A stretch of DNA of 64,000 nucleotides from Calonectria ilicicola (taxonomy: Eukaryota > Ascomycota > Sordariomycetes > Hypocreales > Nectriaceae): NCBI GenBank assembly GCA_020809705.1, contig CP085825.1, positions 682,001-746,000 on the forward strand, written 5' to 3'. Shown here one piece after another: positions 55,701-64,000 of the stretch (positions within the stretch are counted from its first letter, which is position 1; every line of letters begins with the position of its first letter). A program made the translations under genes and the position numbers. The notes beneath the pieces were generated by a model that saw only the letters and a list, made by a program, of their open reading frames with translations, was not told where the DNA came from and did not search any database.

Positions 55701-56297
55701 CATGGACTCGCTTCCCATTTCTTTTTCTTTCTTTTTCTCCTCCTCGTGCAAGGATCATGGCCTTCCAAACTTCCAGTGGAAAAAAATATCGAGGCCCGCC
55801 CCAGTTCCTATCCTTGTTAGCTGGGACCAGGACCAATTTTGCTTTTGGGTAACCCTGACATTTTGCTTTTGTCGCGGTGCAGCCAACTCCTCCCCGGGAA
55901 CGCCACCCAACATCTCACTCATTCCTTTTGCCGGGGCGCAACTAGTTACATTATTCGTGACCTCCCTCCGTGTTACTGTCTCTGCCACCATGTGCGACAG
56001 ACCCCGCCCACCACGGCCCCATCCACTTCGTTTTCGCGACACTTGACTACCAATGTTGCGCGACATAAGATCTTTCTCCCTTGACCTTTTTTGCTTTCTC
56101 TGCTCTGCGTGTCTACACTCCGTTCCACCCACCCGACGTATGTAGGCTCACGAGATCCAAGTCCAATCCCGCCATATAACCCCGTCGTGTCCTGTGTTCG
56201 GTCGCCCTCCGACCGGCGTCTTTCAGGTCCGACTCTCAGGTCCGACTTGTCTTGATCTTCGTCGAGTTCTGCTTCCCAGGTTTCTAGACCAGCCTCC
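52715..56297. other. Long divergent promoter region, no gene
   Basis: About 3.6 kb between divergent genes, without a supported ORF. It contains short direct repeats (GTGTGCCTATAG and GTAGTCGGCT types near 54000-54060; GCGGCCCTGCGCAGCCC types near 54090-54130), an A/T homopolymer pair near 52770-52808 and pyrimidine-rich sequence near 55720-55740. Many overlapping frames lack domains. A long regulatory region or a non-coding transcript is possible. Confidence 0.45.
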
Positions 56298-58406
56298 ATG
56301 TCCGTCATAGGTCCGAGGATACCAGTCGCCATCTACTTATTCAGGGAAGACCCGGCAATTACTCGCGATACTTACCAACGAAGATCCGCTCCTCTTGTAA
56401 CAAAGCGTCGATCTGTTTTAAACATGCGGGACCTGATACCGCTGTCCTTGCCAAATTCACGTTCTAACACGCCCGTCAACGAAGGTACCAAGAAAACCAT
56501 GGATGAGAAGGATGACCAATGCTTTCCCGAGGTTCTAGCAAGAGACTTGGAAATCTCTAGCTCCGTATTTGCGGCGAAGAACATGACTGCTGGCACTCCT
56601 TCTATGTCTCTCGTTTATGAAGAGAGAAAACAGCAAAGAACAATGTCATGCCCCGGTCGGCTACTGACATCTCCCTATCGAACCGCCTCAGTCCGTGTCA
56701 AGAGTCTAGGTGCCATTGAGGAGCGCGGCTCTGTTGTATCCTTCCTTGATCGTCGGGGCTACGCAACCTCCGACGTTGACTCGCTTCCTGCAACAGAATC
56801 ATCCAACGGCCTTGAAGGCCCCTCAATCAAATTCCGTCAACGATCAATCATGACAGCCGCAACATCTCTCACTTCTGCTAGTGGCAGTGCCCCGTCGCCA
56901 AAGGCACTAGCACGCCCGCTCTGTCGAGAACGGAGCTGGATCGACATTGATTCAGACGACGAGGTTGGGATGGAGGAGGAAGTCATGAGCGAAAAAGCAG
57001 CTGCTTTGTCTCCAAGACCTCCAACTCCAATCATACCTGATGTCCTTTCCAATGACCCTGCGAGCCCGAAGGAGTCAATTAGGTCTCGCACACCTCTCTA
57101 CAAAAGAAAAACTATAACCAGCATTCATGACGGACCATTACGACGACATTCACTCAGGTCGGTGGACATTCCTCCACGGATAGCTTCACTGGCCTGCACG
57201 ACGACTTGCTCAAACCCGTTCCCCTCTAGGCCCGAGACACCCTGCCCAGATCCCAAATCAAGCGAACGGAAGCGACCTCGAGAACTGAACCTACCCTCGC
57301 GTGCTCGCTACCTGTACCAGTTCGAATCTGAACCCTCACCGAGCATCACTCCACCTCCCGAGAAGATTAGTGACTACGATGCAAACTCGAGCGATTATGA
57401 TGATAGTATTTTCGACGCCGAAACGGGACCCTTGCGACGCCCAAACACAGTATACATTCAAACGACGCCTCCACCGTCGCCCATGCCTACGGTACAGGCA
57501 TGGTTGGATCGGTCATACCCTCCGTTTTCACCCCAATTACCGGTTGATGACTTGGCAAAAGCCGTCCCCCTGCCACCCGACGTTGTTGAAACGTTGAGAG
57601 TGTCTATTGCTTGTTTTCCTGAGACAATGCTCCTGTCGTCGAGTCTCACAGTCGAGACAATCCGGACATACTCTAAGAAAGTAAGACATCCCTCAACTGA
57701 TATTTGGCGAGAGTCTTCGGTGGATTCCTCGCCCCAGAGCAATCGCAGGTCTGTTTGGAAAAGGGTAGTGTCTCACGGGAGGGATTCAATCTCCACACGG
57801 CTGCATCGAAGTCACTCGTCCATCGAAGGCTTTGGCACCGAGGAAACGCCCGCTCCGGAGACTTCGGCGAGTCCAAATGCTTGGGCTCCCCTGAGACATG
57901 TCTTTGGCTCTTGCTCAGACTACATCTGTGACGCTCTTTATGCTCACATTGTGGCATATAATTACATATCTCGCGTTCCTCGCAGCCAACCACCGTCGTC
58001 TCACAGGGTGTCAACGGCTAGCTCTCGGAAATCGCAAAATGAGGACATTCCAAAGAAGGCGGCGTCCCTCCTCGGGCTCGATAGCCCGCAGTGTCCCGCG
58101 CAGCCCACCTTGGGGCGGGTGGCTAGGAAATTCAGTAGCTCCCGCTCCGTCTGGGGTTTTGGAAAGGATGAAATGACGGCAGAAAGTGGGCCTCTGTCAA
58201 CGGCACAAGACACCACTACACGAAATATCGAGGCTGGTCTTCTACAATGCATCATGCGACTTATCTCCACAGCAAGAATGATGGCTGAAGAAGGCGGCAG
58301 TGAGGACAGAATGATGGAGATGGAGCTACCAGAAGTCGACATGACCTTTGTGCGAAGCCTATGCGAGATTGTGAGAATCTCGGAGGAGGCAGCAGCAGCT
58401 TCATGA
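56298..58406 (+). CDS. Disordered Ser/Pro-rich fungal protein, unknown function
   Basis: A single exon encodes up to 702 residues. Most of the sequence is low-complexity and rich in Ser, Pro, Arg and Thr, with acidic patches (SWIDIDSDDE, SDYDANSSDYDDS) and SP/TP sites that look like phosphorylation targets. A folded C-terminal part is likely (about 520-702: WAPLRHVFGSCSDYICDALYAHIVAYNYIS, then IEAGLLQCIMRLISTARMM and LCEIVRISEEA), with long amphipathic helices. The ATG at 56298 opens the frame, but the ATG at 56424 (MRDLIPLSLP) may be the true start, since the sequence before it is less protein-like. No known domain is recognised. The length and intact frame make it a confident gene with unknown role. 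Confidence 0.78.
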   Translation: MSVIGPRIPVAIYLFREDPAITRDTYQRRSAPLVTKRRSVLNMRDLIPLSLPNSRSNTPVNEGTKKTMDEKDDQCFPEVLARDLEISSSVFAAKNMTAGTPSMSLVYEERKQQRTMSCPGRLLTSPYRTASVRVKSLGAIEERGSVVSFLDRRGYATSDVDSLPATESSNGLEGPSIKFRQRSIMTAATSLTSASGSAPSPKALARPLCRERSWIDIDSDDEVGMEEEVMSEKAAALSPRPPTPIIPDVLSNDPASPKESIRSRTPLYKRKTITSIHDGPLRRHSLRSVDIPPRIASLACTTTCSNPFPSRPETPCPDPKSSERKRPRELNLPSRARYLYQFESEPSPSITPPPEKISDYDANSSDYDDSIFDAETGPLRRPNTVYIQTTPPPSPMPTVQAWLDRSYPPFSPQLPVDDLAKAVPLPPDVVETLRVSIACFPETMLLSSSLTVETIRTYSKKVRHPSTDIWRESSVDSSPQSNRRSVWKRVVSHGRDSISTRLHRSHSSIEGFGTEETPAPETSASPNAWAPLRHVFGSCSDYICDALYAHIVAYNYISRVPRSQPPSSHRVSTASSRKSQNEDIPKKAASLLGLDSPQCPAQPTLGRVARKFSSSRSVWGFGKDEMTAESGPLSTAQDTTTRNIEAGLLQCIMRLISTARMMAEEGGSEDRMMEMELPEVDMTFVRSLCEIVRISEEAAAAS

Positions 58407-59734
58407 GCAACTTTGTCAACGTCACTGTCCTATATTTCCTATTGTTTCCTTTTCATTTTTTATTGGGAGGTTGAAATTCTTGTGTGAAGACTTATGGATA
58501 ACGATCCGGTCCGGGGAACATCATGGTGTTATTGTTTTATTTGTCCATTTACTTGCTTGGACGGGGCGGCTATATCGTTTTATACCCTCATTGGCAAGTG
58601 GTAAAAATTTGCTTACAAGTCTGCACATGACTTTTCCAGTTTCATAATGTAGTAATGCTGACGCCGATATACGGGCATTTCTGAACATACTTTTTTGGTG
58701 TTTTCCACTCTTTGCATTCCATCTAGTGTGTCTGTGTGTGTGACCTTGGTTTCCTCCCTAGTAGTCTCTTTTTCCAACTGCCATTCGTTCAACCTCCCTC
58801 CCCTGCCAAGCCCTCCAACCTACCAGCGCATCAAGACCCCTGCGCTCCGGCACGCTCTCGCACAGGCGTTGAGCCGCCCCCTTGGCGTGGGGGAGGCGTT
58901 CATCGGGTTGGCTGGCAAGGTTTCGCGGGGCGAGCGGAAGGCGATTATCCTAATGAGGTCTGCCGACTAGCGCGCAGATGCTGATTATCGCCTTTCCTCC
59001 TTTTGTGCCCCTTATTTTAGCACGGAGAATTTCCTGTGTACCGGCTTTTTTGTCTTGACAGGGGGGGGAGGATCAGAGGGGAAGGGGAAGGGGAAGGGGA
59101 GGGGGAAGACGCGGCTGAGCAGCTGGTAGCCTCGCCTCGCCTCGTTTTATTTTCGCGTTTCGATTTTCGGTCTCTCAGCTGGGCATAAAGATCTGTGCCG
59201 TGCCGTGCCGTTGGGTTCCGGACCTGCAGAAGCTTGTGCACTAGTGTACCACTACCAAGGTATGAGGAGGGGATGAGTAATGTAAACTCCCAGCCCACAG
59301 GCTCGGGGCGGTATTTAGTACCCTTTTAAAGATTGATGCTTCAGCTACATCTGGAGTATTAAGAGTACAAGAAAGATGATGTTAATGGTCCAACTTGGGT
59401 TCATATCAGTGACATAATTATACAGGAAATTCTGTATGTACAGATAAAGGATTTTTATTTGATGATAACATTTCTATTTTTAAATATCTATTTAATTTTC
59501 AGTATTCCACCTTATTCAGCATCATGTAATGTACCCTCCCTTGCTCCTATGACGCGCTGATGAGTGGCCACCTTCTACCCTTGTCGTTCTCAGCCTGAGC
59601 TAGCATGACTAGTAGTGTGTTAATCTTGCAGGCTTCCGATTCGCCTAGTCGTAGTTGTGTAGATTGTGCTAAAACGTCTATTAATGCTACGGGAGATAAT
59701 AATGCTCTTGTTTATTCTGAATATGCTATGCTGC
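58407..59734. other. Convergent 3' region, no firm gene
   Basis: The 3' flanks of the disordered-protein gene and the glycosyltransferase-like gene. A 91-codon plus-strand frame (58695-58970) ends in a plausible stretch (RHALAQALSRPLGVGEAFIGL) but has no homologue I recognise and no splice partner, so it is not called. AT-rich sequence lies at about 59400-59520. Confidence 0.45.
59061..59107. repeat. G-rich tract with quadruplex potential
   Basis: The plus strand has an eight-G run followed by repeated GGGGAA units and a final run of five G. Four or more runs of at least four G within 30 bases satisfy the usual G-quadruplex pattern. It lies in the convergent 3' region. Confidence 0.7.
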
Positions 59735-61621
59735 TTATGAATCTATTGGGCCTTTGTTGTCCCCAAACAGCTCATCATACCACTTCTTCTTGCCCTTCTT
59801 CTGGCACACGCCGTCCCAGCCAATGGGGGGAAACTTATCTCCCTTAGCCCTGGCCGGCTCAAAGACCCTTACCGCTTTGTGCTTCTCATCCTCGCGCGGA
59901 GTCCGGTACACAATCTTGTCTCCTCTTTCACCGTTGATGCTGTTGGTCGAACGGATCGTCGCTAGCGGCGTGGCGTCGTGCTTTTTCCCAACGCGCAGGC
60001 GCCTCGTGACGAGTTCACGGAGCCGCGGATAGTACCACATCTTGTCCCACCAGTTCTTAAGACGCCACGGCTTGAGACCCCCGACATAAGCGTTGTGGTG
60101 GATGCCAACGGGGCTGTTGCCAAAGAAAAAGTCGGAGTATAACGGTAGATCGCCCCATTCAACCCCTGAGAGCACCGGATCCGGGTCCGCGGTGTCGTCG
60201 CCGTCGAGCTCTGGAGGGATCCCTTTGAGGCGCACGTGGCCTGGGACGCCAGCCTTGTTGGACTCTTCTTTCACGGCCTCTTTGTCGTTAATCTTTACAA
60301 AGAAGCCGTCTTCCTCGGCAGAGCAGGTGGGTGGTATCGTGGTGAAGTTGTAGTCGAGGCCAATGCCGAACTCGAAACGACGACCTTCGAGGGCTGCTAG
60401 GACTATTGGTTGGACCTCAGGGTCCATCGACTCATAGTCGTTCTGGGAATTTTTCCCATCCCATGATGATCCTAGATGGCGAACCCACTCACGCCACATC
60501 TCCTGATCTCCGATAACTTCCGCAAACAGTGCCTGGTCGCTCCATAACTGGCGGCCATCCATGGCCACGCGTTCGACCTTTTCCTTGCACCGGCGCAACG
60601 CGTCTCTCAGCGCGCCCATAGTGCCCATGATCATGCCGCTATTCACACATCGAGGCCGTACCTTTTTGTACTTGCGCGCCGAGTCAAATGAGAAAGGTAT
60701 TTGGTCAGTTCCTTCGCCGTACATGTCGGCGGGCATGGGCGATTCGGGCCAGTGCTCGTAGTGCGGATCTGAGCCAGAGTTGCTGTCTGGGAAGCAATCT
60801 TTGGCGGTTGTGACAATGATTTTCTGTTCTGGTGGTGTGATGGGGAATTTACCCTTTGGTGTTTGCGCCTCCCATTGCTTGCGCACTCGCTCGTCGGCTT
60901 CGCGGTTGATCTGGTGGTATCGCTGGATGAGGACCGAAGGTGGTAGTTGGAACCATATGTCATATGCGTCCACCAGCACAGCCAGATCGTCCTCGCTCAC
61001 GCTCTCGCTATCCTCGTCCTCGAGTAGTGCCTCGATTCCTCCTAGCAAGCTCTCAAGCTTGGCGATGTGGCTGCCTCCAAAATGCCATGAAGGCCTATTG
61101 TACTCGCCATTCCAATTTAACATGATGGGCATCGGATAGCCCAGTGCGACGGCAGACATGATGGTTTTGCACAGGTTGATCGCTGGAGAGTCTGCAGGCA
61201 TAAAGACCCGCAGGCGTCGCTCGTTGGTAGCATTATCTTCGCGGAGCGGGACATTGAGCTTTTGGAGGTCGGTCGTGGAGAGGGTATTGGATATAGGCAG
61301 GGCGTCATGAGAGTGGGATGTAAACTGCTCGCGCAAAGTTAGCTCTGCTTCTCGCCAAGTAACCCTGAGATCAGTCGTCATAGTGCGAATCCTGCCACTT
61401 ACTAATGTAATGTAGGCGGCCCACGAGAAGAATAAAAATGCTGCGAGAGCAACGACGCCCCGAAACTGTCGAGCTAAGGATAGAGGGGCCATGTTGTGGG
61501 AGGATGAAGAGCTCTTGGGCTCTGTTGAAGGTTGCAATCGGCTGTATGGAAGACTGTAGGAATCGTTGCCAGAGCCTCTCAACCTGGATGGCGAGCGACG
61601 TGACACAAGGTTTGATGCCAT
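59735..61621 (-). CDS. Type II membrane glycosyltransferase-like protein
   Basis: A single exon from the ATG at 61621 gives 628 residues. A Ser/Arg-rich cytosolic N-terminus (about 1-50) precedes one membrane anchor (VVALAAFLFFSWAAYITL), then a large luminal part. The luminal domain has RVFMPADSPAINLCKTI, LNWNGEY, and a DxxD-type acidic motif in LAVLVDAYDIWFQLPP. It continues with IIVTTAKDCFP, RCVNSGMIMGTMGALRDAL, LWSDQALFAEV and LDYNFTTIPP. This order is that of Golgi glycosyltransferases of the PLOD/procollagen-glycosyltransferase type, with the acidic pair likely binding a metal-nucleotide-sugar. The exact donor and acceptor are unknown. The frame extends 20 codons further upstream to a GTG, which I reject. 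The protein should act in the Golgi or late secretory pathway. Confidence 0.75.
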   Translation of the reverse strand: MASNLVSRRSPSRLRGSGNDSYSLPYSRLQPSTEPKSSSSSHNMAPLSLARQFRGVVALAAFLFFSWAAYITLVSGRIRTMTTDLRVTWREAELTLREQFTSHSHDALPISNTLSTTDLQKLNVPLREDNATNERRLRVFMPADSPAINLCKTIMSAVALGYPMPIMLNWNGEYNRPSWHFGGSHIAKLESLLGGIEALLEDEDSESVSEDDLAVLVDAYDIWFQLPPSVLIQRYHQINREADERVRKQWEAQTPKGKFPITPPEQKIIVTTAKDCFPDSNSGSDPHYEHWPESPMPADMYGEGTDQIPFSFDSARKYKKVRPRCVNSGMIMGTMGALRDALRRCKEKVERVAMDGRQLWSDQALFAEVIGDQEMWREWVRHLGSSWDGKNSQNDYESMDPEVQPIVLAALEGRRFEFGIGLDYNFTTIPPTCSAEEDGFFVKINDKEAVKEESNKAGVPGHVRLKGIPPELDGDDTADPDPVLSGVEWGDLPLYSDFFFGNSPVGIHHNAYVGGLKPWRLKNWWDKMWYYPRLRELVTRRLRVGKKHDATPLATIRSTNSINGERGDKIVYRTPREDEKHKAVRVFEPARAKGDKFPPIGWDGVCQKKGKKKWYDELFGDNKGPIDS

Positions 61622-63285
61622 ATACACTGCATCACCGCCTATGCCGATAGGAAGCAGGCGGCGGCAGGTGTGAGGCCACACACAAGTGCCGAGAGTAGAG
61701 ATATGGCAGCCTCAAAGGGGACGAGGATCTGGAACAGGTTATGTGAGGGAATAATGGATAACAAATAGTGAATATTCTGGTGTAAATTGGATGCACCCCG
61801 GAGTCATGACACACTGTTGGCTTTGCCTAGGAAGGAGAAGGCGAAGGGGAGCAACTGGACCCAGGAGCTTGTGCTAAAGGAGACTGCCTGCGGGCAAGAG
61901 GCAGAAGGCTGGATACATACCGGCGGCCTGGGATTCGCTGCGATGGACACAAAAAGAAAGGGTAACTGAGCTAGAAGGGGAAGCTATTTTGATAGATGGA
62001 CAACCTTGATAGGGCCGAGGGGACAAAATAGACCCCGCGGCGATGGGGGTGCATGTGCATGTGCATGTACATTGTTTTAGTTTCATGAGGATGCCTGTTT
62101 CATTCTGTATCGAGATTAGCAGCCGCCAGATTCGCGTAAAAGACGGACCAGCAGCAGCAGATGACCAGAGCCCAATGCTACACCGTCCATCGGTTTCTGT
62201 TGAGCTGTGTGGTGGTTTGGCCAAGGTTGTCATGACTAGCCATTCGGCCACCAATCAACCGGCACCGTGATGGATCGACAGCTGACATGGCGGCGATGGA
62301 CCACACCCAGCCGCGCCGCCACGTGCTTGTCATGAGAGGCTCTCAGCGCCGTGCGCAGTGCGATCTAATGGGATAAGGGGCCATGCGCTATCCACACATT
62401 CACCGTTTCATCTCTTTATCATCTATTCCGTACCACGGACGAGATTGATCACCGTAGATTTCATCATGGCCTTTGGCTCTCGAAAACCCACAGCCCACCA
62501 AACGGGCACGTTCCTGGGCCCCATGCTTGCCATGGTGCAATTCCCCCGCCCCCACTGCAACTCCCGGGGCTGGCTCGAGCGGTGGGAGTGCCCTGTGGCC
62601 TAAGGGTCTCGGCCAATCCACAGCGGCCAGTCTCAGTGTCAGCTCCTTGGCGGAGGGATCATCTCGCCGAATGCATGTTGAACATGCTTAAAATGGTTAA
62701 AACGGCCACGGCTCAATTCGGCGACGGGCTTGTCGGCGGCGTCCCTGTCAACCTGCAACCTGCCCGACACGACACACACAAGCACAATCCAAAGACAGCC
62801 AGGTTCCCGTCTACCTTTTTGTTTTGTCTTTTTGGTCTTTGACGCCTTAACCTTTTCCTCCTCTCCATTTTCATACCACCTCACAATCTCCTTTTCCTTT
62901 CCTCCTCTCCATTTTCCTTCCTTTTAAACACCTCCCCAAAACAGACGGCTGCACAAGCATGAGGCTGTGTACTGGACCCTTTTGAACCAGTGTTAGCCTC
63001 CCCAAGCGCGCGGTCCCCTTGTTGGCTCCTTCGTAAATCCGGTGCAGTGTGTCGCATGCCTCTTGTCCGCATGCGTTAATACTTATTTTATTCCTTCGTG
63101 TTGGTGCTCGTTTAGGAAGTTCTAAAGAGGTTCTTACTTTGTTCTACCTTTTATTCTTTGCTGGCCCACTCCCGCCTTTCCATTGATTCTCTCTTCTTCC
63201 TCATTCTTCCTTCTCCCATCGTGGTCCGCCAGAGCAAGTATCTTGAGCGTCCACCCAGAAACCACACTCGCTTGGTGCTGGCACC
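61622..63285. other. Divergent promoter region, no gene
   Basis: Upstream of both the glycosyltransferase-like gene (-) and the CLN3 gene (+). It contains a GTGCAT repeat near 62050-62068 and pyrimidine-rich tracts near 62860-62930 and 63165-63215, typical of fungal promoters. Short frames such as the one at 62464 lack domains. Confidence 0.5.
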
Positions 63286-64000
63286 ATGATTGCTTCTAAG
63301 CTGCCATGCTGCAGCTCTGCGCTGGCATCCTATGCTGGCTTCGCTATTCTCGGTATGCTTGAGTCTCACATTCCAAACTGCGTCCTTAATACTAACGTGC
63401 TATTTCAAGGCCTCGTGAATACCGTCGTGCCATTCATCGTTTTCTCAGCCAACTACCTCATCATTCCGTTCCCTCGCTGGGCCGTCATCCTCATTGAGAC
63501 ACTCCCCGCCCTCGCCGCCAAGCTTCTGCTGCCTCACTTCCTCCACCGCATTCCCTACTGGATGCGCCCGCTAACAGCTGGTGCATGCTGGATCCTCGTC
63601 GCAATCATCACCAATGCCACGCCTCCAAATGTCGCCCCTCCGCTAAGAATCTTCACTTCCATGCTGGCCTCGGCCGGTGCTGCAGCCATGGAAGCCTCCT
63701 TCCTCGGAATGACACGATATTATGGCAAGGCGGGGTTGGCTGGTTGGGGAGCAGGTGTCGGAGCCGGTGCTCTATTTTGCGCCGTGCTGCCATTTATTCT
63801 AACCGTCTGGATGGAATCTTTCCTGCGCAGCTTCATTGACTGTATATACGCTCTAGCTGGTGCCATGCTGGTGGCCTTCTTTGTTGTCCTCCCTGGAGCC
63901 CCTGTCAACTACCCCGACACACGACAGAATCGCCATGGCAAGCTTGATCCCAAGGACGACCCTGAGGATGCATCCCTCCTGGTGTACGACCCTGTTGAGG
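63286..64000 (+). CDS. BTN1: CLN3/battenin family protein (Btn1-like), 5' part
   Basis: Exon 1 (63286-63352) and exon 2 (63410 to the window edge) flank a 57-bp intron (GTATGC, branch ACTAAC, CAAG). The visible 219 or so residues are a polytopic membrane protein. Features typical of the CLN3 family are FPRWAVILIETLPALAAKLLLPHFLHRIPYW and the glycine-rich helix around ASFLGMTRYYG, GLAGWGAGVGAGALF. The first exon (MIASKLPCCSSALASYAGFAILG) joins in frame within a Gly codon. CLN3/Btn1 proteins act in the vacuole/lysosome and Golgi and influence pH homeostasis, transport of basic amino acids and phospholipid catabolite export. The gene runs off the right edge, so the C-terminal half is not visible. 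The frame is open at the end. Confidence 0.82.
   Translation, partial: MIASKLPCCSSALASYAGFAILGMLESHIPNCVLNTNVLFQGLVNTVVPFIVFSANYLIIPFPRWAVILIETLPALAAKLLLPHFLHRIPYWMRPLTAGACWILVAIITNATPPNVAPPLRIFTSMLASAGAAAMEASFLGMTRYYGKAGLAGWGAGVGAGALFCAVLPFILTVWMESFLRSFIDCIYALAGAMLVAFFVVLPGAPVNYPDTRQNRHGKLDPKDDPEDASLLVYDPVE

Noticed and set aside
58695..58970. Plus-strand frame of 91 codons with a plausible C-terminal half
   Set aside because: The N-terminal half is pyrimidine-tract translation and no homologue is recognised; it could be a last exon or relic, but the evidence is too weak.
61376..61413. GT-AG pair that looks like a short intron in the glycosyltransferase gene
   Set aside because: It would be 38 nt, not a multiple of three, and would shift the frame of the conserved luminal domain.
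62464..62603. Short ORF starting MAFGSRKP
   Set aside because: Under 50 codons, no domain, and it lies in a promoter region.

Overview
The window reads as nuclear DNA of a filamentous ascomycete (Pezizomycotina). Genes carry short introns of about 50-190 bp with GTRNGT donors, CTAAC-type branch sites and AG acceptors. The gene set includes a non-reducing polyketide synthase, EMC1, Isd11, Ipi3 and a CLN3/Btn1 homologue. A Sordariomycete, probably of the Hypocreales, is my inference; no sequence search was possible.

The left part (about 1.3-11.5 kb) is an accessory island of fungal NLR-like or allorecognition-type parts. It holds a P-loop GTPase with an in-frame stop, a large intact TPR-CHAT (caspase-like) protein, an F-box protein, an ankyrin-repeat relic, and a broken ankyrin-subtilisin gene. 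It is bounded on the right by an intron-bearing tRNA-Asp. CHAT and subtilisin domains are the two protease types known or predicted to trigger fungal programmed cell death through gasdermin-like or other effectors, so one intact and one decayed switch here may reflect turnover of a self/non-self recognition locus.

The next block (13.8-22.4 kb) is a compact secondary-metabolism pair on the + strand: a UbiA-type prenyltransferase and a SAT-KS-AT-PT-ACP non-reducing PKS. The PKS has no release domain, and Arg stands where the product-template domain normally has its catalytic His. The pair suggests a prenylated polyketide (meroterpenoid), possibly a pyrone that needs no PT-directed aromatic cyclisation. 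No cyclase, oxygenase or prenyl diphosphate synthase is visible nearby.

From 23 to 29.9 kb the sequence is gene-poor and AT-richer. Its main content is a tandem pair of small glycine-zipper membrane proteins, duplicated together with their 5' leaders.

From 29.9 kb to the end the window looks like core chromosome. In order: a secreted 5'-nucleotidase-family phosphoesterase, a six-cysteine small secreted protein with a very long upstream region, EMC1, an amino-acid permease, a membrane protein of unknown function, a large acidic VEEP-repeat protein, Isd11, Ipi3, a disordered Ser/Pro-rich protein, a type II membrane glycosyltransferase-like protein, and the 5' part of a CLN3/Btn1 gene cut by the window edge. 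Intergenic stretches are long and rich in homopolymers and simple repeats.
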